Of a stretch of DNA of 64,000 nucleotides, positions 1 to 9,368 are shown in pieces (position 1 is the first letter of the stretch; each line of letters opens with the position of its first letter). Source of the stretch: Flavobacteriales bacterium 34_180_T64 (GTDB lineage Bacteria; Bacteroidota; Bacteroidia; Flavobacteriales; Flavobacteriaceae); assembly GCA_002162765.1 (NCBI GenBank), contig MAAR01000017.1, positions 248,001-312,000 of the forward strand. Direction: 5' to 3'. The position numbers were made by a program, and so were the translations under genes. The notes under the pieces were generated by a model. It was given only the letters and a program-made list of their open reading frames with translations. It was not told the DNA's origin and searched no databases.

Positions 1-1
1 A

Positions 2-94
2 AATGTTAATGTATTGAGTTTATCAAATGGTTTATATTATATTTCAATTCCAGAATTAAATTCCAAACCTTTAAAGTTTATAATAGCACATTGA
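2..94 (+). CDS. C-terminal end of a T9SS-sorted secreted protein (5' end outside window)
   Basis: An open frame enters from the left edge and stops at the TGA at 92-94, leaving 30 residues. The tail has the look of a type A C-terminal sorting domain of the type IX secretion system. It shows a VxxLSNGLYYISI strand-turn-strand (compare the family pattern L..G.Y.v.i), then a short loop and a final basic strand ending KPLKFIIAH. Such tails route proteins through the Bacteroidota T9SS to the cell surface. The catalytic or adhesive part lies upstream and cannot be identified. The stop overlaps the TTG start of the next gene. Confidence 0.65.
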   Translation, partial: NVNVLSLSNGLYYISIPELNSKPLKFIIAH

Positions 95-2931
95 AATTAC
101 GCCATCTAATCTTAATTTACCTTTTTGTAACAACGGCTTTGGTCTATGGGCAAAACCATATAAAACTGAAAGCTCAGTTTGACATTCCTTCTAAAACTAT
201 TAGAATTGAACAGCAAATCACCTATCAAAATACAAGCAAGGACACATTGAATGTCATGTTTTTAAATGATTGGAACAATGCTTATTCAACCAAAAAAACA
301 CCTTTAGCCAAACGTTTTACTGAAGAATTCAATAATAAATTTCACTTTGCTAAAAGTGAAGAACGTGGATATACCATTATCACATCCATAAGAAATTCCG
401 ACAATGACAATATCGACTATGCAAGATTAAATGGACATCCTGATATTATTAAAATTGAATTAAACACACCTCTGTTACCCTCTCAGACTCATAATTTCGT
501 CCTCAAATATAATATTAGAGTTCCTGATGATACTTTTACTGAGTATGGAATTTCAGATCTTGAAGATTTTGATTTAAAATATTGGTACATCACACCTGCG
601 GTATATGATGGCGAATGGCGCTATTATAGTAACAAAAATTTAAATGACTTATACATTCCAAAAGCCAATCTTACTTTTCAGATTGAATGTCCAATTAATT
701 ACACGCTTACTTCGGAATTAGATATGCTCAACCATATCAAAACGGACACAACACAAACTGTTTTTTTAAGTGGAAACAATCGTGTGAATACTGGTTTAAT
801 ATTAAAAAAGAATTCAGATTTTCAATTTTTAAAAACCGACAAGACTACTTTAATAACAAACATAGCTGATGACGGGTTACCACCACCTGAAAAAGCTATT
901 ATTACAGATAATATATTAAATTTTGTAAAAAAAAATCTTGGCGCTTATCCTCATAAACGTCTGATCGTTACAGAAACTGATTATAGGAAAGATCCACTTT
1001 ATGGTCTTAATCAATTACCAAATTTCATACGTCCATTTCCTGATAATTTTCAATATGAACTTAAACTTCTAAAAACAATTTTAAATAAGCATTTGGAAAA
1101 CACCTTACTGTTAAATCCAAGAAAAGATTATTGGCTCAAGGACGGTTTGCAAATCTATTTTTTAATGAAATATGTCGAAGAGAATTATCCTGATATGAAG
1201 CTTCTTGGAACATTTTCAGACATTTGGGGGGTTCGTTCATTTCACATTTCAGATTTATATTTTAATTCGCAATATAATTTGTTCTACATGCAAATGGCCA
1301 GAAACAATAGAGATCAATCTTTAACAATATCTAAAGATTCATTACTTAAATTTAATGCCAATCTTGCTGGTAAATACAAAGCAGGAATAGGCTTAAAATA
1401 TTTAGACGATTTCGTGAATTCTGACGTTCTTGAACAAACAATTATTGAGTATTTAAATACTTCAAAACTGCAACTTACGTCTTCTGATGATTTTGAATCA
1501 CTTCTCAATAAAAACACAAATAAAAATGTAGATTGGTTTTTTACAGATTACCTGAATACAAGAAAAAAAGCTGACTTTAAAATAAAACGTGTTATTAAGA
1601 ATAAAGATTCAACGGTTACACTAACAATAAAAAATAAAAGACAAAATAGTTTACCTGTTTCGCTATTTGCATTAAATAATGATTCTATAATATCCAAAAC
1701 TTGGATTGAAAACATTAGCAAAGAGAAGACCATTACTTTGCCTAGAAACAATTTTAACAAACTCGTTTTAAACTATGATAATGTGATTCCAGAAATAAAT
1801 CTAAGAGATAACTGGAAATCCATGAAAGGGCTCTTTTTTAATAATAAACCTTTGCAATTTAGATTTTTCAAAGACATAGAAGACCCCAATTACAATCAAG
1901 TCTTTTTTATGCCTGTTGTAGAATATAAAAATATATATGACGGATTAACAGTAGGATTGAAAACTTATAATTCTACTTTATTACGAAAACGATTCTCTTA
2001 TAAAATCTCCCCGAAATATGCTTTTAAATCAAAATCTTTAACGGGATCCACAACAGTATCTTACACGCATCTATTGGAGAACAGTAATCTTTATAATGTA
2101 AACTACGGAATTCGTTATAGCTATTCATCTTTCGCCGAAAATGCATTTGTAACAAGGATATCACCAAGCTTATCATTTAGATTTAGAGATGACAGTAACT
2201 TTAGATCTAATAAAACTCAATTTTTAGTATTTCGCTATTTAGATATCGCGAGAGATATTAAGGAAAATGCTATCATTGAAGATTTGGATGAACCCGATTA
2301 CGGTGTTTTCAATGCTAGATTTGTAAGCTCTAATCCAGGGTTAGTAGACTATTCAAGTTGGAATACTGACTTTCAATTATCAAAGTCATTTGGTAAACTT
2401 GGTTTTAATTTTGAATACCGCAAACTATTTGAAAGCAACCGACAATTTAATTTTCGGTTTTTTACAGGCGTATTTCTTTATAACAAAACCGATGTGAATT
2501 CGGATTATTTCAGCTTTGCATTAGATAGACCAACGGATTACTTATTCGACTACAATTATTTAGGTAGGTCCGAAGATTCAGGAATTTTTAGTCAACAAAT
2601 AATCATAGCTGAAGGTGGATTTAAATCTAAGCTAGACACACCTTTTGCAAATCAATGGATGTCCACTATAAATACAAGTACGACCTTATGGAAATATATT
2701 GAAGGTTATGGTGATTTAGGTTTAGTGAAAAACAAAAACAACAAAGCCGATTTTGTGTATGATTCAGGAATTCGATTAAACCTTGTTACCGATTATTTCG
2801 AAATCTATTTTCCGATATATTCAAACTTAGGATGGGAAATTAGTCAACCCCATTACGATCAAAAAATAAGATTTAAGTTTACAGTAGATCCTCAAGCGCT
2901 TTTAGGTCTTTTTAGAAGAAAATGGTATTAA
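91..2931 (+). CDS. M1-peptidase-like (gluzincin) domain fused to an outer-membrane beta-barrel; probably catalytically dead
   Basis: This 946-residue protein starts with a signal peptide (hydrophobic stretch about 5-18, then YGQ). Residues about 20-560 resemble the M1 aminopeptidase fold: an N-terminal beta saddle, then a helical part with YWLKDGLQIYF near 345, where active enzymes carry the WLNEG segment. The HExxH zinc motif expected about 18 residues before it is absent, and the Glu is replaced by Asp. From about 585 the sequence becomes alternating aromatic strands typical of an outer-membrane barrel and ends RRKWY with a C-terminal aromatic. The start is TTG within TTGA, overlapping the previous stop. 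It is the only in-frame start that keeps the signal peptide. Role unknown; a surface-anchored binding protein is an inference. Confidence 0.7.
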   Translation: MKLRHLILIYLFVTTALVYGQNHIKLKAQFDIPSKTIRIEQQITYQNTSKDTLNVMFLNDWNNAYSTKKTPLAKRFTEEFNNKFHFAKSEERGYTIITSIRNSDNDNIDYARLNGHPDIIKIELNTPLLPSQTHNFVLKYNIRVPDDTFTEYGISDLEDFDLKYWYITPAVYDGEWRYYSNKNLNDLYIPKANLTFQIECPINYTLTSELDMLNHIKTDTTQTVFLSGNNRVNTGLILKKNSDFQFLKTDKTTLITNIADDGLPPPEKAIITDNILNFVKKNLGAYPHKRLIVTETDYRKDPLYGLNQLPNFIRPFPDNFQYELKLLKTILNKHLENTLLLNPRKDYWLKDGLQIYFLMKYVEENYPDMKLLGTFSDIWGVRSFHISDLYFNSQYNLFYMQMARNNRDQSLTISKDSLLKFNANLAGKYKAGIGLKYLDDFVNSDVLEQTIIEYLNTSKLQLTSSDDFESLLNKNTNKNVDWFFTDYLNTRKKADFKIKRVIKNKDSTVTLTIKNKRQNSLPVSLFALNNDSIISKTWIENISKEKTITLPRNNFNKLVLNYDNVIPEINLRDNWKSMKGLFFNNKPLQFRFFKDIEDPNYNQVFFMPVVEYKNIYDGLTVGLKTYNSTLLRKRFSYKISPKYAFKSKSLTGSTTVSYTHLLENSNLYNVNYGIRYSYSSFAENAFVTRISPSLSFRFRDDSNFRSNKTQFLVFRYLDIARDIKENAIIEDLDEPDYGVFNARFVSSNPGLVDYSSWNTDFQLSKSFGKLGFNFEYRKLFESNRQFNFRFFTGVFLYNKTDVNSDYFSFALDRPTDYLFDYNYLGRSEDSGIFSQQIIIAEGGFKSKLDTPFANQWMSTINTSTTLWKYIEGYGDLGLVKNKNNKADFVYDSGIRLNLVTDYFEIYFPIYSNLGWEISQPHYDQKIRFKFTVDPQALLGLFRRKWY

Positions 2932-2980
2932 ACAATCTTTAACAAAAAAGCCGTTTTATAGTCATTTTTGATAATTTAAT

Positions 2981-3000
2981 AATAAAAGCACGCTTTTATT
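2981..3000. other. Perfect palindromic hairpin between two genes
   Basis: The 20 bases AATAAAAGCACGCTTTTATT form a 9-base inverted repeat with a two-base centre, about 50 bases after the barrel protein's stop. No long T run follows on the plus strand, so it would be at best a weak terminator or an RNA-stabilising hairpin. Confidence 0.35.
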
Positions 3001-3033
3001 AAAGTATTCCTAAAAATATAACCATATAATGCG

Positions 3034-3064
3034 TTGTATAAAATAGAAACTTTGACTAAATTTG
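3034..3064 (+). promoter_or_regulatory. Housekeeping Bacteroidota promoter for the E1 dehydrogenase gene
   Basis: TTG at 3034-3036, a 20-base spacer, then TAAATTTG at 3057-3064 match the Bacteroidota -33/-7 elements (TTG, TAnnTTTG). Transcription would start near 3071, leaving a short leader before the ATG at 3087. Confidence 0.65.
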
Positions 3065-3086
3065 CTGTCAATAAATTCCTCTTATC

Positions 3087-5498
3087 ATGCAAACGAAATC
3101 TAACGCTACAAAAGACATAACATTTGATGATTTTAAATCAGAAATTATCAATGATTATAAAATTGCTGTGACTAGTAGAGAATGTAGTTTGCTAGGAAGA
3201 CGTGAAGTTCTGACGGGCAAGGCCAAATTTGGGATTTTTGGTGATGGAAAGGAAATTCCACAATTGGCTTGGGCTAAGGTTTTTCAAAACGGTGATTTTC
3301 GTTCAGGATATTATCGCGATCAAACATTTATGATGGCTATTGGTCAATTAACCATTCAACAATTTTTCGCAGGATTATACGGACATACCAACATAGAAGC
3401 TGATCCAATGTCTGGAGGGCGACAAATGGGTGGGCACTTTGGAACCCATAGTTTAGACCCAAATGGAAATTGGAAAAACTTGACAAAACAGAAAAACTCT
3501 AGTGCTGATATTTCGCCAACAGCAGGACAAATGCCGCGTCTACTAGGATTGGCACAGGCCTCTAAAATTTATAGACAGGTTGAAGGAATAGACACCACAA
3601 ATTTCTCCGTGGATGGAAATGAAGTTGCGTGGGGAACTATTGGAAATGCAAGTACAAGTGAAGGTTTATTTTTTGAAACTATTAATGCTGCCGGAGTATT
3701 GCAGGTTCCTATGGTTATTAATATTTGGGATGATGAATACGGTATTTCTGTGCATGCGAAACATCAAACAACTAAAGAGAGTATTTCTGAAATCTTAAAA
3801 GGATTTCAAAGAGATAAAAAAAATAAAGGATACGAAATCCTAAAAGTAAACGGTTGGGATTATGCTGCGCTTATTGAAACGTATCAGAAAGCTTCTAAAA
3901 TAGCAAGAGAAGAGCATGTGCCAGTAATGATTCATGTGGTCGAATTAACGCAACCTCAAGGACATTCAACTTCGGGTTCTCATGAACGTTATAAAAGTAA
4001 AAAACGTTTAGCTTGGGAAGTAGAAAATGATTGCATCACTAAAATGCAAGAATGGATGATTTCCAATAACATTGTGACGCAGGATGAGCTAGATGCTATC
4101 TCTAAAACTATTAAAAAAGAAGTTAGAGATGGCAAAAAAGAGGCTTGGACTGCCTTTTTAGAACCTATTTTGGCTGAAAAAGAAGAAGCGCTAGACTTAC
4201 TTTCAAATCTAGCAAATACCTCCTCAAATAAAGTATTCATTAATAAATTGGTAAATGATCTTAAAACCATTATTGAGCCTAACAGAAAAGATATTCTGTC
4301 TGCTACAAGAAAAGCACTTCGCTATGTAGTTTCAGAAAATTCACTTGAAAGAGATCATCTCAAATCTTGGATAAACACATACCTTGATGCCGTACAACCA
4401 AATTATAGTTCACACTTATATAGCGAATCAAAACAATCTGCATTAAACATTGACAGCTTGGATCCTACTTACGATGCGACGGCAGAAGATGTAGATGGAA
4501 GACTCGTCATAAGAAATAATTTCGATGCTATTTTTAATAAATATCCAGAAGCACTTATTTTTGGGGAAGATGCCGGAACTATTGGTGATGTTAATCAAGG
4601 CTTAGAGGGACTTCAAGAAAAATATGGTAAGCTTCGTGTTGCCGATGTCGGTATTAGAGAAGCAACGATTTTAGGGCAAGGTATTGGAATGGCAATGAGA
4701 GGATTACGACCTATCGCCGAAATTCAATACCTCGATTATATTTTGTATGCACTTCAAATTATGAGTGATGATCTCGCTTCTTTACAATATAGAACCAAAG
4801 GAAGACAGAAAGCACCATTAATTATTAGAACTCGAGGCCATAGATTAGAAGGTATTTGGCATTCTGGCTCACAGTTAGGTGGTGTTTTAAATTTAATTAG
4901 AGGAATCCACGTTTTAGTCCCAAGAAACATGACTAAGGCTGCTGGTTTTTATAATACACTATTAGAAAGCGACGATCCAGCACTAATTGTTGAATGCTTA
5001 AATGGTTACAGATTAAAAGAAAAAATGCCTAATAATTTAGGGGAATTTAAAACACCTCTTGGTGTTGTTGAAACCATTAAAGAAGGATCAGATATAACTC
5101 TAGTTTCCTATGGTTCCACATTACGAATGGTTGAACAATCTGCAAGAGAACTACAAGAAGTTGGTATTGATGCTGAAATTATTGATGTGCAATCCTTATT
5201 GCCATTTGATATCAATCAAGATATTGTTAAAAGTATCACTAAAACGAATCGTTTGATGATTATAGACGAAGATGTCCCAGGTGGTGCTTCAGCCTATATT
5301 TTGAACGAAATAATAAATACCCAAAACGCCTTCCAATATTTAGATAGTCCACCTAAAACATTAGCAGCTAAACCTCACAGACCTGCATATGGGACTGATG
5401 GTGATTACTTTTCAAAACCATCAAACGAGGATATTTTTGAAGCCGTTTATGACGTTATGAATGAAGTAAATCCTAAAGATTATCCTAAATTGAGATAA
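3087..5498 (+). CDS. 2-oxoacid (branched-chain) dehydrogenase E1, alpha and beta subunits fused
   Basis: This 803-residue thiamine-diphosphate enzyme carries both E1 halves in one chain. The alpha part (about 1-400) contains the TPP-binding region near 170-220, with GTIGNASTSEG and then INIWDDEYGIS. The beta part (about 450-803) carries FGEDAG, VADVGIREATILGQGIG and HSGSQLGG, followed by the C-terminal transketolase domain (EIIDVQSLLPFD). It decarboxylates 2-oxoacids and passes the acyl group to an E2 lipoyl subunit, which is not in this window. Fused E1s of this kind are known in Bacteroidota and are usually annotated as 2-oxoisovalerate dehydrogenase, feeding iso-branched fatty acid synthesis. 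The exact substrate cannot be read from sequence. A good promoter precedes it. Confidence 0.88.
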   Translation: MQTKSNATKDITFDDFKSEIINDYKIAVTSRECSLLGRREVLTGKAKFGIFGDGKEIPQLAWAKVFQNGDFRSGYYRDQTFMMAIGQLTIQQFFAGLYGHTNIEADPMSGGRQMGGHFGTHSLDPNGNWKNLTKQKNSSADISPTAGQMPRLLGLAQASKIYRQVEGIDTTNFSVDGNEVAWGTIGNASTSEGLFFETINAAGVLQVPMVINIWDDEYGISVHAKHQTTKESISEILKGFQRDKKNKGYEILKVNGWDYAALIETYQKASKIAREEHVPVMIHVVELTQPQGHSTSGSHERYKSKKRLAWEVENDCITKMQEWMISNNIVTQDELDAISKTIKKEVRDGKKEAWTAFLEPILAEKEEALDLLSNLANTSSNKVFINKLVNDLKTIIEPNRKDILSATRKALRYVVSENSLERDHLKSWINTYLDAVQPNYSSHLYSESKQSALNIDSLDPTYDATAEDVDGRLVIRNNFDAIFNKYPEALIFGEDAGTIGDVNQGLEGLQEKYGKLRVADVGIREATILGQGIGMAMRGLRPIAEIQYLDYILYALQIMSDDLASLQYRTKGRQKAPLIIRTRGHRLEGIWHSGSQLGGVLNLIRGIHVLVPRNMTKAAGFYNTLLESDDPALIVECLNGYRLKEKMPNNLGEFKTPLGVVETIKEGSDITLVSYGSTLRMVEQSARELQEVGIDAEIIDVQSLLPFDINQDIVKSITKTNRLMIIDEDVPGGASAYILNEIINTQNAFQYLDSPPKTLAAKPHRPAYGTDGDYFSKPSNEDIFEAVYDVMNEVNPKDYPKLR

Positions 5499-5559
5499 GA
5501 CATTAAACCTTTCATTATTTTCATAGTCTAAAAGATTTTAACTTTTAAACTAACTATTG

Positions 5560-6741
5560 ATGAGGAGGTTTTATTTATTCGGATTAATACTACTTTTTAT
5601 GGGCTGTTCAAGTGATAACAGTACTAATTCATCTGATGCTCCAGCTAACAATGCTTTTGATTTATCGAGCGTTTTCAATATTAATTTTAATGTCCTACCA
5701 AATTATTCAGACCAATATATTCCAGTCTATATCACTAAGGACAATTCACCTACCAATAATCCAATTTCTAATGAAGGTGCTACACTGGGAAGAGTTTTGT
5801 TTTATGATGTCAATGTATCAACAAACAATGAGATTTCCTGTGCAAGTTGCCATAAACAAGAATTTGCCTTTAGTGACGACAATGCCGTAAGTATTGGCGT
5901 TGATGGTATTACTGGAAGACATTCTATGCGGTTAGTTAATGTTCGTTTTGCAAATGAAAACAGATTTTTTTGGGATGAACGCGCCAATTCATTAGAACAG
6001 CAAACTACAATGCCCATACAAGATCATGTGGAAATGGGATTTAGTGGTGAAAATGGAGATCTAAATTTTGAGGATTTAGTCACAAAATTAGAAGCCATAG
6101 AATATTATCCTGAGCTATTCAATTTAGCATTTGGTTCTTCTGAAATCTCTGAATTAAAAATTCAAAACGCATTAGCTCAGTTTATAAGAAGCATACAATC
6201 TTTCGATAGTAAATATGATGAAGGAAGACTTCTAACTGCAAACAACGCCCAACCCTTTCCTAATTTTACTGCACAAGAAAACAATGGTAAAAACTTATTC
6301 TTACAACCACCAGTTTTCGATACTATGGGAAGTCGAATAAATGGCGGTATTGGTTGTGCTGGTTGTCATCAAGCTCCAGAGTTTGATATTGATCCAAACT
6401 CATTAAATAATGGCGTTATTGGAACCGCAAGTGGTACTGGAGTAGATTTTACTGTCACAAGAGCTCCAAGTTTAAGAGATGTACTGAAATCAAATGGCGA
6501 TGCCAATGGTCCATTTATGCACATAGGTGTTTCAACAAATATTATGACGGTTTTAAACCATTATGATAATATCAATATTGCCGCAAACACAAATTTGGAT
6601 CCTAGATTGACACCTGGAGGCAATCCGCAACAACTTAATATGACAGCTCAAGAAAAAGATGCTGTCCAAGTATTTTTACAAACCCTTGCTGGAAATGAAA
6701 TTTATACGGACCCAAAATGGAGTAATCCTTTTATCAATTAA
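5560..6741 (+). CDS. Di-heme cytochrome c peroxidase (MauG/CcpA family) lipoprotein
   Basis: The protein has about 393 residues. Its signal peptide ends in the lipobox FMGC, so it should be a lipid-anchored periplasmic or surface protein. Two heme c sites are visible: CASCH near residue 95 and CAGCH near 265, as in bacterial di-heme peroxidases. The spacing and the RLVNVRFANENRFFWDERA stretch between them fit the family. It should reduce hydrogen peroxide with electrons from c-type cytochromes, or act as a MauG-like oxidase; sequence does not separate the two. The ATG at 5560 is preferred over the adjoining TTG at 5557. Heme attachment would depend on the CcsBA encoded near 54 kb. Confidence 0.88.
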   Translation: MRRFYLFGLILLFMGCSSDNSTNSSDAPANNAFDLSSVFNINFNVLPNYSDQYIPVYITKDNSPTNNPISNEGATLGRVLFYDVNVSTNNEISCASCHKQEFAFSDDNAVSIGVDGITGRHSMRLVNVRFANENRFFWDERANSLEQQTTMPIQDHVEMGFSGENGDLNFEDLVTKLEAIEYYPELFNLAFGSSEISELKIQNALAQFIRSIQSFDSKYDEGRLLTANNAQPFPNFTAQENNGKNLFLQPPVFDTMGSRINGGIGCAGCHQAPEFDIDPNSLNNGVIGTASGTGVDFTVTRAPSLRDVLKSNGDANGPFMHIGVSTNIMTVLNHYDNINIAANTNLDPRLTPGGNPQQLNMTAQEKDAVQVFLQTLAGNEIYTDPKWSNPFIN

Positions 6742-6762
6742 TAAAATTTACCAAAACATTAC

Positions 6763-6796
6763 AAAAGCACTTACAATTCGTAAGTGCTTTTTTTTT
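6763..6796 (+). terminator. Rho-independent terminator after the cytochrome c peroxidase gene
   Basis: A 12-base stem (AAAAGCACTTAC, loop AATTC, GTAAGTGCTTTT) is followed by an uninterrupted T run. It ends 26 bases before the next start codon. Confidence 0.85.
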
Positions 6797-6821
6797 ATAT
6801 TTAGTGTCAAACAAAAAAACC

Positions 6822-8426
6822 ATGCTCACAAAATCGGATAAAGTACAGCTAAGAGGCACTATTTTTAGACACCTTGATGGTATTGCTACAGCAACAACAG
6901 CTTATGCATTACATAAAAAAGGTGTTTTACAATATCTCTTAGACGAAAAAAATGTATCGATATCAGATTTAGTTTTAAAATTTAATGCAAATGAAGGTTA
7001 TCTCAATGTAGGATTACGGATTTTATGTGCACAAGGCTGGCTAACCCAGCATCTCGATAATGAAAAAGATATTGTTAGTTATGAGGTAAATGAGAATAGT
7101 GACAAAGCTTTTGGCTTGGTGCATTTATATGAAGATGCGGTAAATCTTCTAACCTATTCGGTTAATTTTCCAAACGAACGTATTGGAGCTGACGCATTTA
7201 TCGTTTTAGAACGTATATTCAAAAAATTTGAATCCAACTACGGCTTAAAAAATATTGAAGACAATTCAATTGAATATCAGATTCTAAAACACATCGAAGG
7301 TGTTATTGTTGCGCCAATAATTGTACTATTGGGTGTCAATGGATTATTCCACAAATATTTTATGGAAGCCTCATTTCGCGCTCAAGAATATCATAAGGAT
7401 CCTGAAAGTTTTAAGAAAATTCTTGATTTTTTAACCCATTTGGGATGGTTTACTAAAAAGAAGGATACGTATCAGTTTACTGATGAAGGCCTGTTTTTCG
7501 CAAAACGTGCTAGTGCTTATGGTGTTACTGTATCATATATACCGACATTTATACATTTGGATGAATTACTTTTTGGCAACCCATTAATTTTAAAAACTGA
7601 TTCTCCAGACGACACTGAAAAGCATGTCGATAGAGAAATGAATGTTTGGGGTTCTGGAGGTGCACATTCTACTTATTTCAAAGTAATTGATGAAGTCATA
7701 ATAAAACTATTCAATAAGCCTATTGATGAGCAACCCAAAGGCATTCTTGACATGGGTTGTGGTAATGGCGCTTTTATTCAACATATATTTGATGTCATAG
7801 AATACCAGACTAAACGTGGAAAAATGCTGGAAGAACACCCGTTGCTTTTGGTTGGAGCAGATTTTAATCAGGCCGCTTTAAAAGTGACACGCTCCAATTT
7901 GATTAAAGCTGACATTTGGGCTAAAGTAATTTGGGGAGACATTGGCCGTCCTGATTTATTGGCTAAGGATTTAAAAGACGATTATAATATAGAACTAAAA
8001 GATTTACTCAACGTACGGACGTTTTTAGACCATAATCGAATTTGGGATCCTCCTAAACAAGTAACTGATAAAATTAGTACATCTTCAGGGGCTTACACGT
8101 ATAAAGGTAAGCGAATTGGAAACAATTTAGTCGAAGATTCTTTGCTAGAACATCTACAAAAATGGAAACCTTTTGTGGAACGTTTTGGACTATTAATAAT
8201 TGAATTACACACCATAAACCCAGAGTTAACGGCTGCGAATATCGGAAAAACAGCTGCTACAGCTTATGATGCAACACATGGGTATTCAGATCAATATATT
8301 TTGGAAGCAGACGTATTCAACAAAGTAGCATCTGAAGCAGGATTACATCCTGATCCAAACTATTTTACAACATTTCCAAACTCAGAGTTAGCCACAGTTA
8401 GTATTAATTTATTGAAAGGATCTTAA
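6822..8426 (+). CDS. Large class I SAM-dependent methyltransferase (AprA-like)
   Basis: About 534 residues from the ATG at 6822; an in-frame GTG at 6804 is less likely because it falls just behind the terminator. The N-terminal half (about 1-300) is helical, with a winged-helix look (LDGIATATTAYALHKKG, later FLTHLGWFTKKKDTYQFTDEG). The C-terminal half has the SAM-binding motif ILDMGCGNGAF near 310 and the acidic motif VGADFNQAAL about 40 residues later. The architecture resembles the AprA-type methyltransferases found beside or inside polyketide pathways. The substrate is unknown. It abuts the next gene with no gap (TAA directly followed by ATG), so the two are co-translated. Confidence 0.75.
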   Translation: MLTKSDKVQLRGTIFRHLDGIATATTAYALHKKGVLQYLLDEKNVSISDLVLKFNANEGYLNVGLRILCAQGWLTQHLDNEKDIVSYEVNENSDKAFGLVHLYEDAVNLLTYSVNFPNERIGADAFIVLERIFKKFESNYGLKNIEDNSIEYQILKHIEGVIVAPIIVLLGVNGLFHKYFMEASFRAQEYHKDPESFKKILDFLTHLGWFTKKKDTYQFTDEGLFFAKRASAYGVTVSYIPTFIHLDELLFGNPLILKTDSPDDTEKHVDREMNVWGSGGAHSTYFKVIDEVIIKLFNKPIDEQPKGILDMGCGNGAFIQHIFDVIEYQTKRGKMLEEHPLLLVGADFNQAALKVTRSNLIKADIWAKVIWGDIGRPDLLAKDLKDDYNIELKDLLNVRTFLDHNRIWDPPKQVTDKISTSSGAYTYKGKRIGNNLVEDSLLEHLQKWKPFVERFGLLIIELHTINPELTAANIGKTAATAYDATHGYSDQYILEADVFNKVASEAGLHPDPNYFTTFPNSELATVSINLLKGS

Positions 8427-8903
8427 ATGAAAGCGGTTTCAGTTGTTACCATAAAGAAAGAATTGCAGCATCGATCCTCAGAAGAACTGATGGATCTCTG
8501 TTTGCGCTTATCTAAATTCAAAAAAGAAAATAAAGAACTACTCACCTATTTGCTTTTTGAGTCCCACGATGAAGATGGTTATATCGAAACCGTAAAAGCA
8601 GAAGTGGATGCACAATTTGAAGCAATTAACACCGATAGTTATTTTTATATTAAAAAAAGTGTCCGCAAGATTTTAAGACTTATAAAGAAGTTTGCGCGTT
8701 ATTCTCTCAAAAAGGAAACCGAAGTGGAACTCCTACTCTACTTTTGCCACAAGCTTAAAGCATTTAGTCCATCCATTTCTCACAATGTCACGTTGACCAA
8801 TATTTATGATCGCCAAGTTGTAATGATTAAAAAAATTATTAACACGCTACACGAAGATTTACAATATGATTATAATTTAGCACTTGAAAATTTAAACGAA
8901 TAA
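8427..8903 (+). CDS. Unknown 158-residue helical protein, partner of the AprA-like methyltransferase
   Basis: I do not recognise this family. The protein has no signal peptide or membrane segment. It looks almost entirely helical, with a basic central region (YFYIKKSVRKILRLIKKFARYSLKK, about 74-98, listed here in parts: IKKSVRKILRLIKKF). The ATG follows the upstream stop with zero spacing, a strong sign that it is translationally coupled to the methyltransferase and works with it. A nucleic-acid or phosphate-binding surface is possible from the basic helices, but this is only an inference. Confidence 0.7.
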   Translation: MKAVSVVTIKKELQHRSSEELMDLCLRLSKFKKENKELLTYLLFESHDEDGYIETVKAEVDAQFEAINTDSYFYIKKSVRKILRLIKKFARYSLKKETEVELLLYFCHKLKAFSPSISHNVTLTNIYDRQVVMIKKIINTLHEDLQYDYNLALENLNE

Positions 8904-8955
8904 CGCGTTCACTATAATTCAACCCATGAAGAACCAAATCGACTAATCGAATATT

Positions 8956-9333
8956 ATGACAAAAAAAGAAATTGCTCTTAAATATTTAGAATTCCTTGAA
9001 AACGGTAACATTATGGAAGTTGTAAACTTATTTCGTGAAGACGCAATTATCGATTCTCCAATTTATGGTATCATGAATGTTAAAGCATTTTATCAAGAAC
9101 TGAATAGTGACACAACAAATTCTGAACTCAAATTTCTTGGACTTTTCGAAGACAATGATACACATCACATCGCACTCTATTTTAATTATAAATGGACACT
9201 AAAAAACCATCAAAACGTAGAATTTGATGTTGTTGATGTTATAGAATTTGATACTGTAAATAAGATTAGTAGGCTTAAAATTATATATGACACAGTCACA
9301 GCTAGAAAAATAGTTGAACAGTTAGAGTATTAA
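8956..9333 (+). CDS. SnoaL-like / NTF2-superfamily protein
   Basis: A 125-residue cytoplasmic protein with the SnoaL-like cone fold pattern. An N-terminal helix pair (KKEIALKYLEFLENGNIMEVVNLF) is followed by EDAIIDSPIYGI, a second helix and four beta strands ending VVDVIEFDTVNKISRLKIIYD. Members are either small enzymes (cyclases, isomerases) or non-catalytic ligand binders, so the fold does not give the reaction. It lies 52 bases after the previous gene on the same strand and could share its transcript. It converges with the regulator gene downstream. Confidence 0.72.
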   Translation: MTKKEIALKYLEFLENGNIMEVVNLFREDAIIDSPIYGIMNVKAFYQELNSDTTNSELKFLGLFEDNDTHHIALYFNYKWTLKNHQNVEFDVVDVIEFDTVNKISRLKIIYDTVTARKIVEQLEY

Positions 9334-9368
9334 TTAAAGAGTCACTAATCCATTTGCTAAAATCACTT

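Noticed and set aside
6804..6821. GTG at 6804 as start of the methyltransferase
   Set aside because: It falls next to the terminator T run; the ATG at 6822 gives the natural start MLTKSDK.
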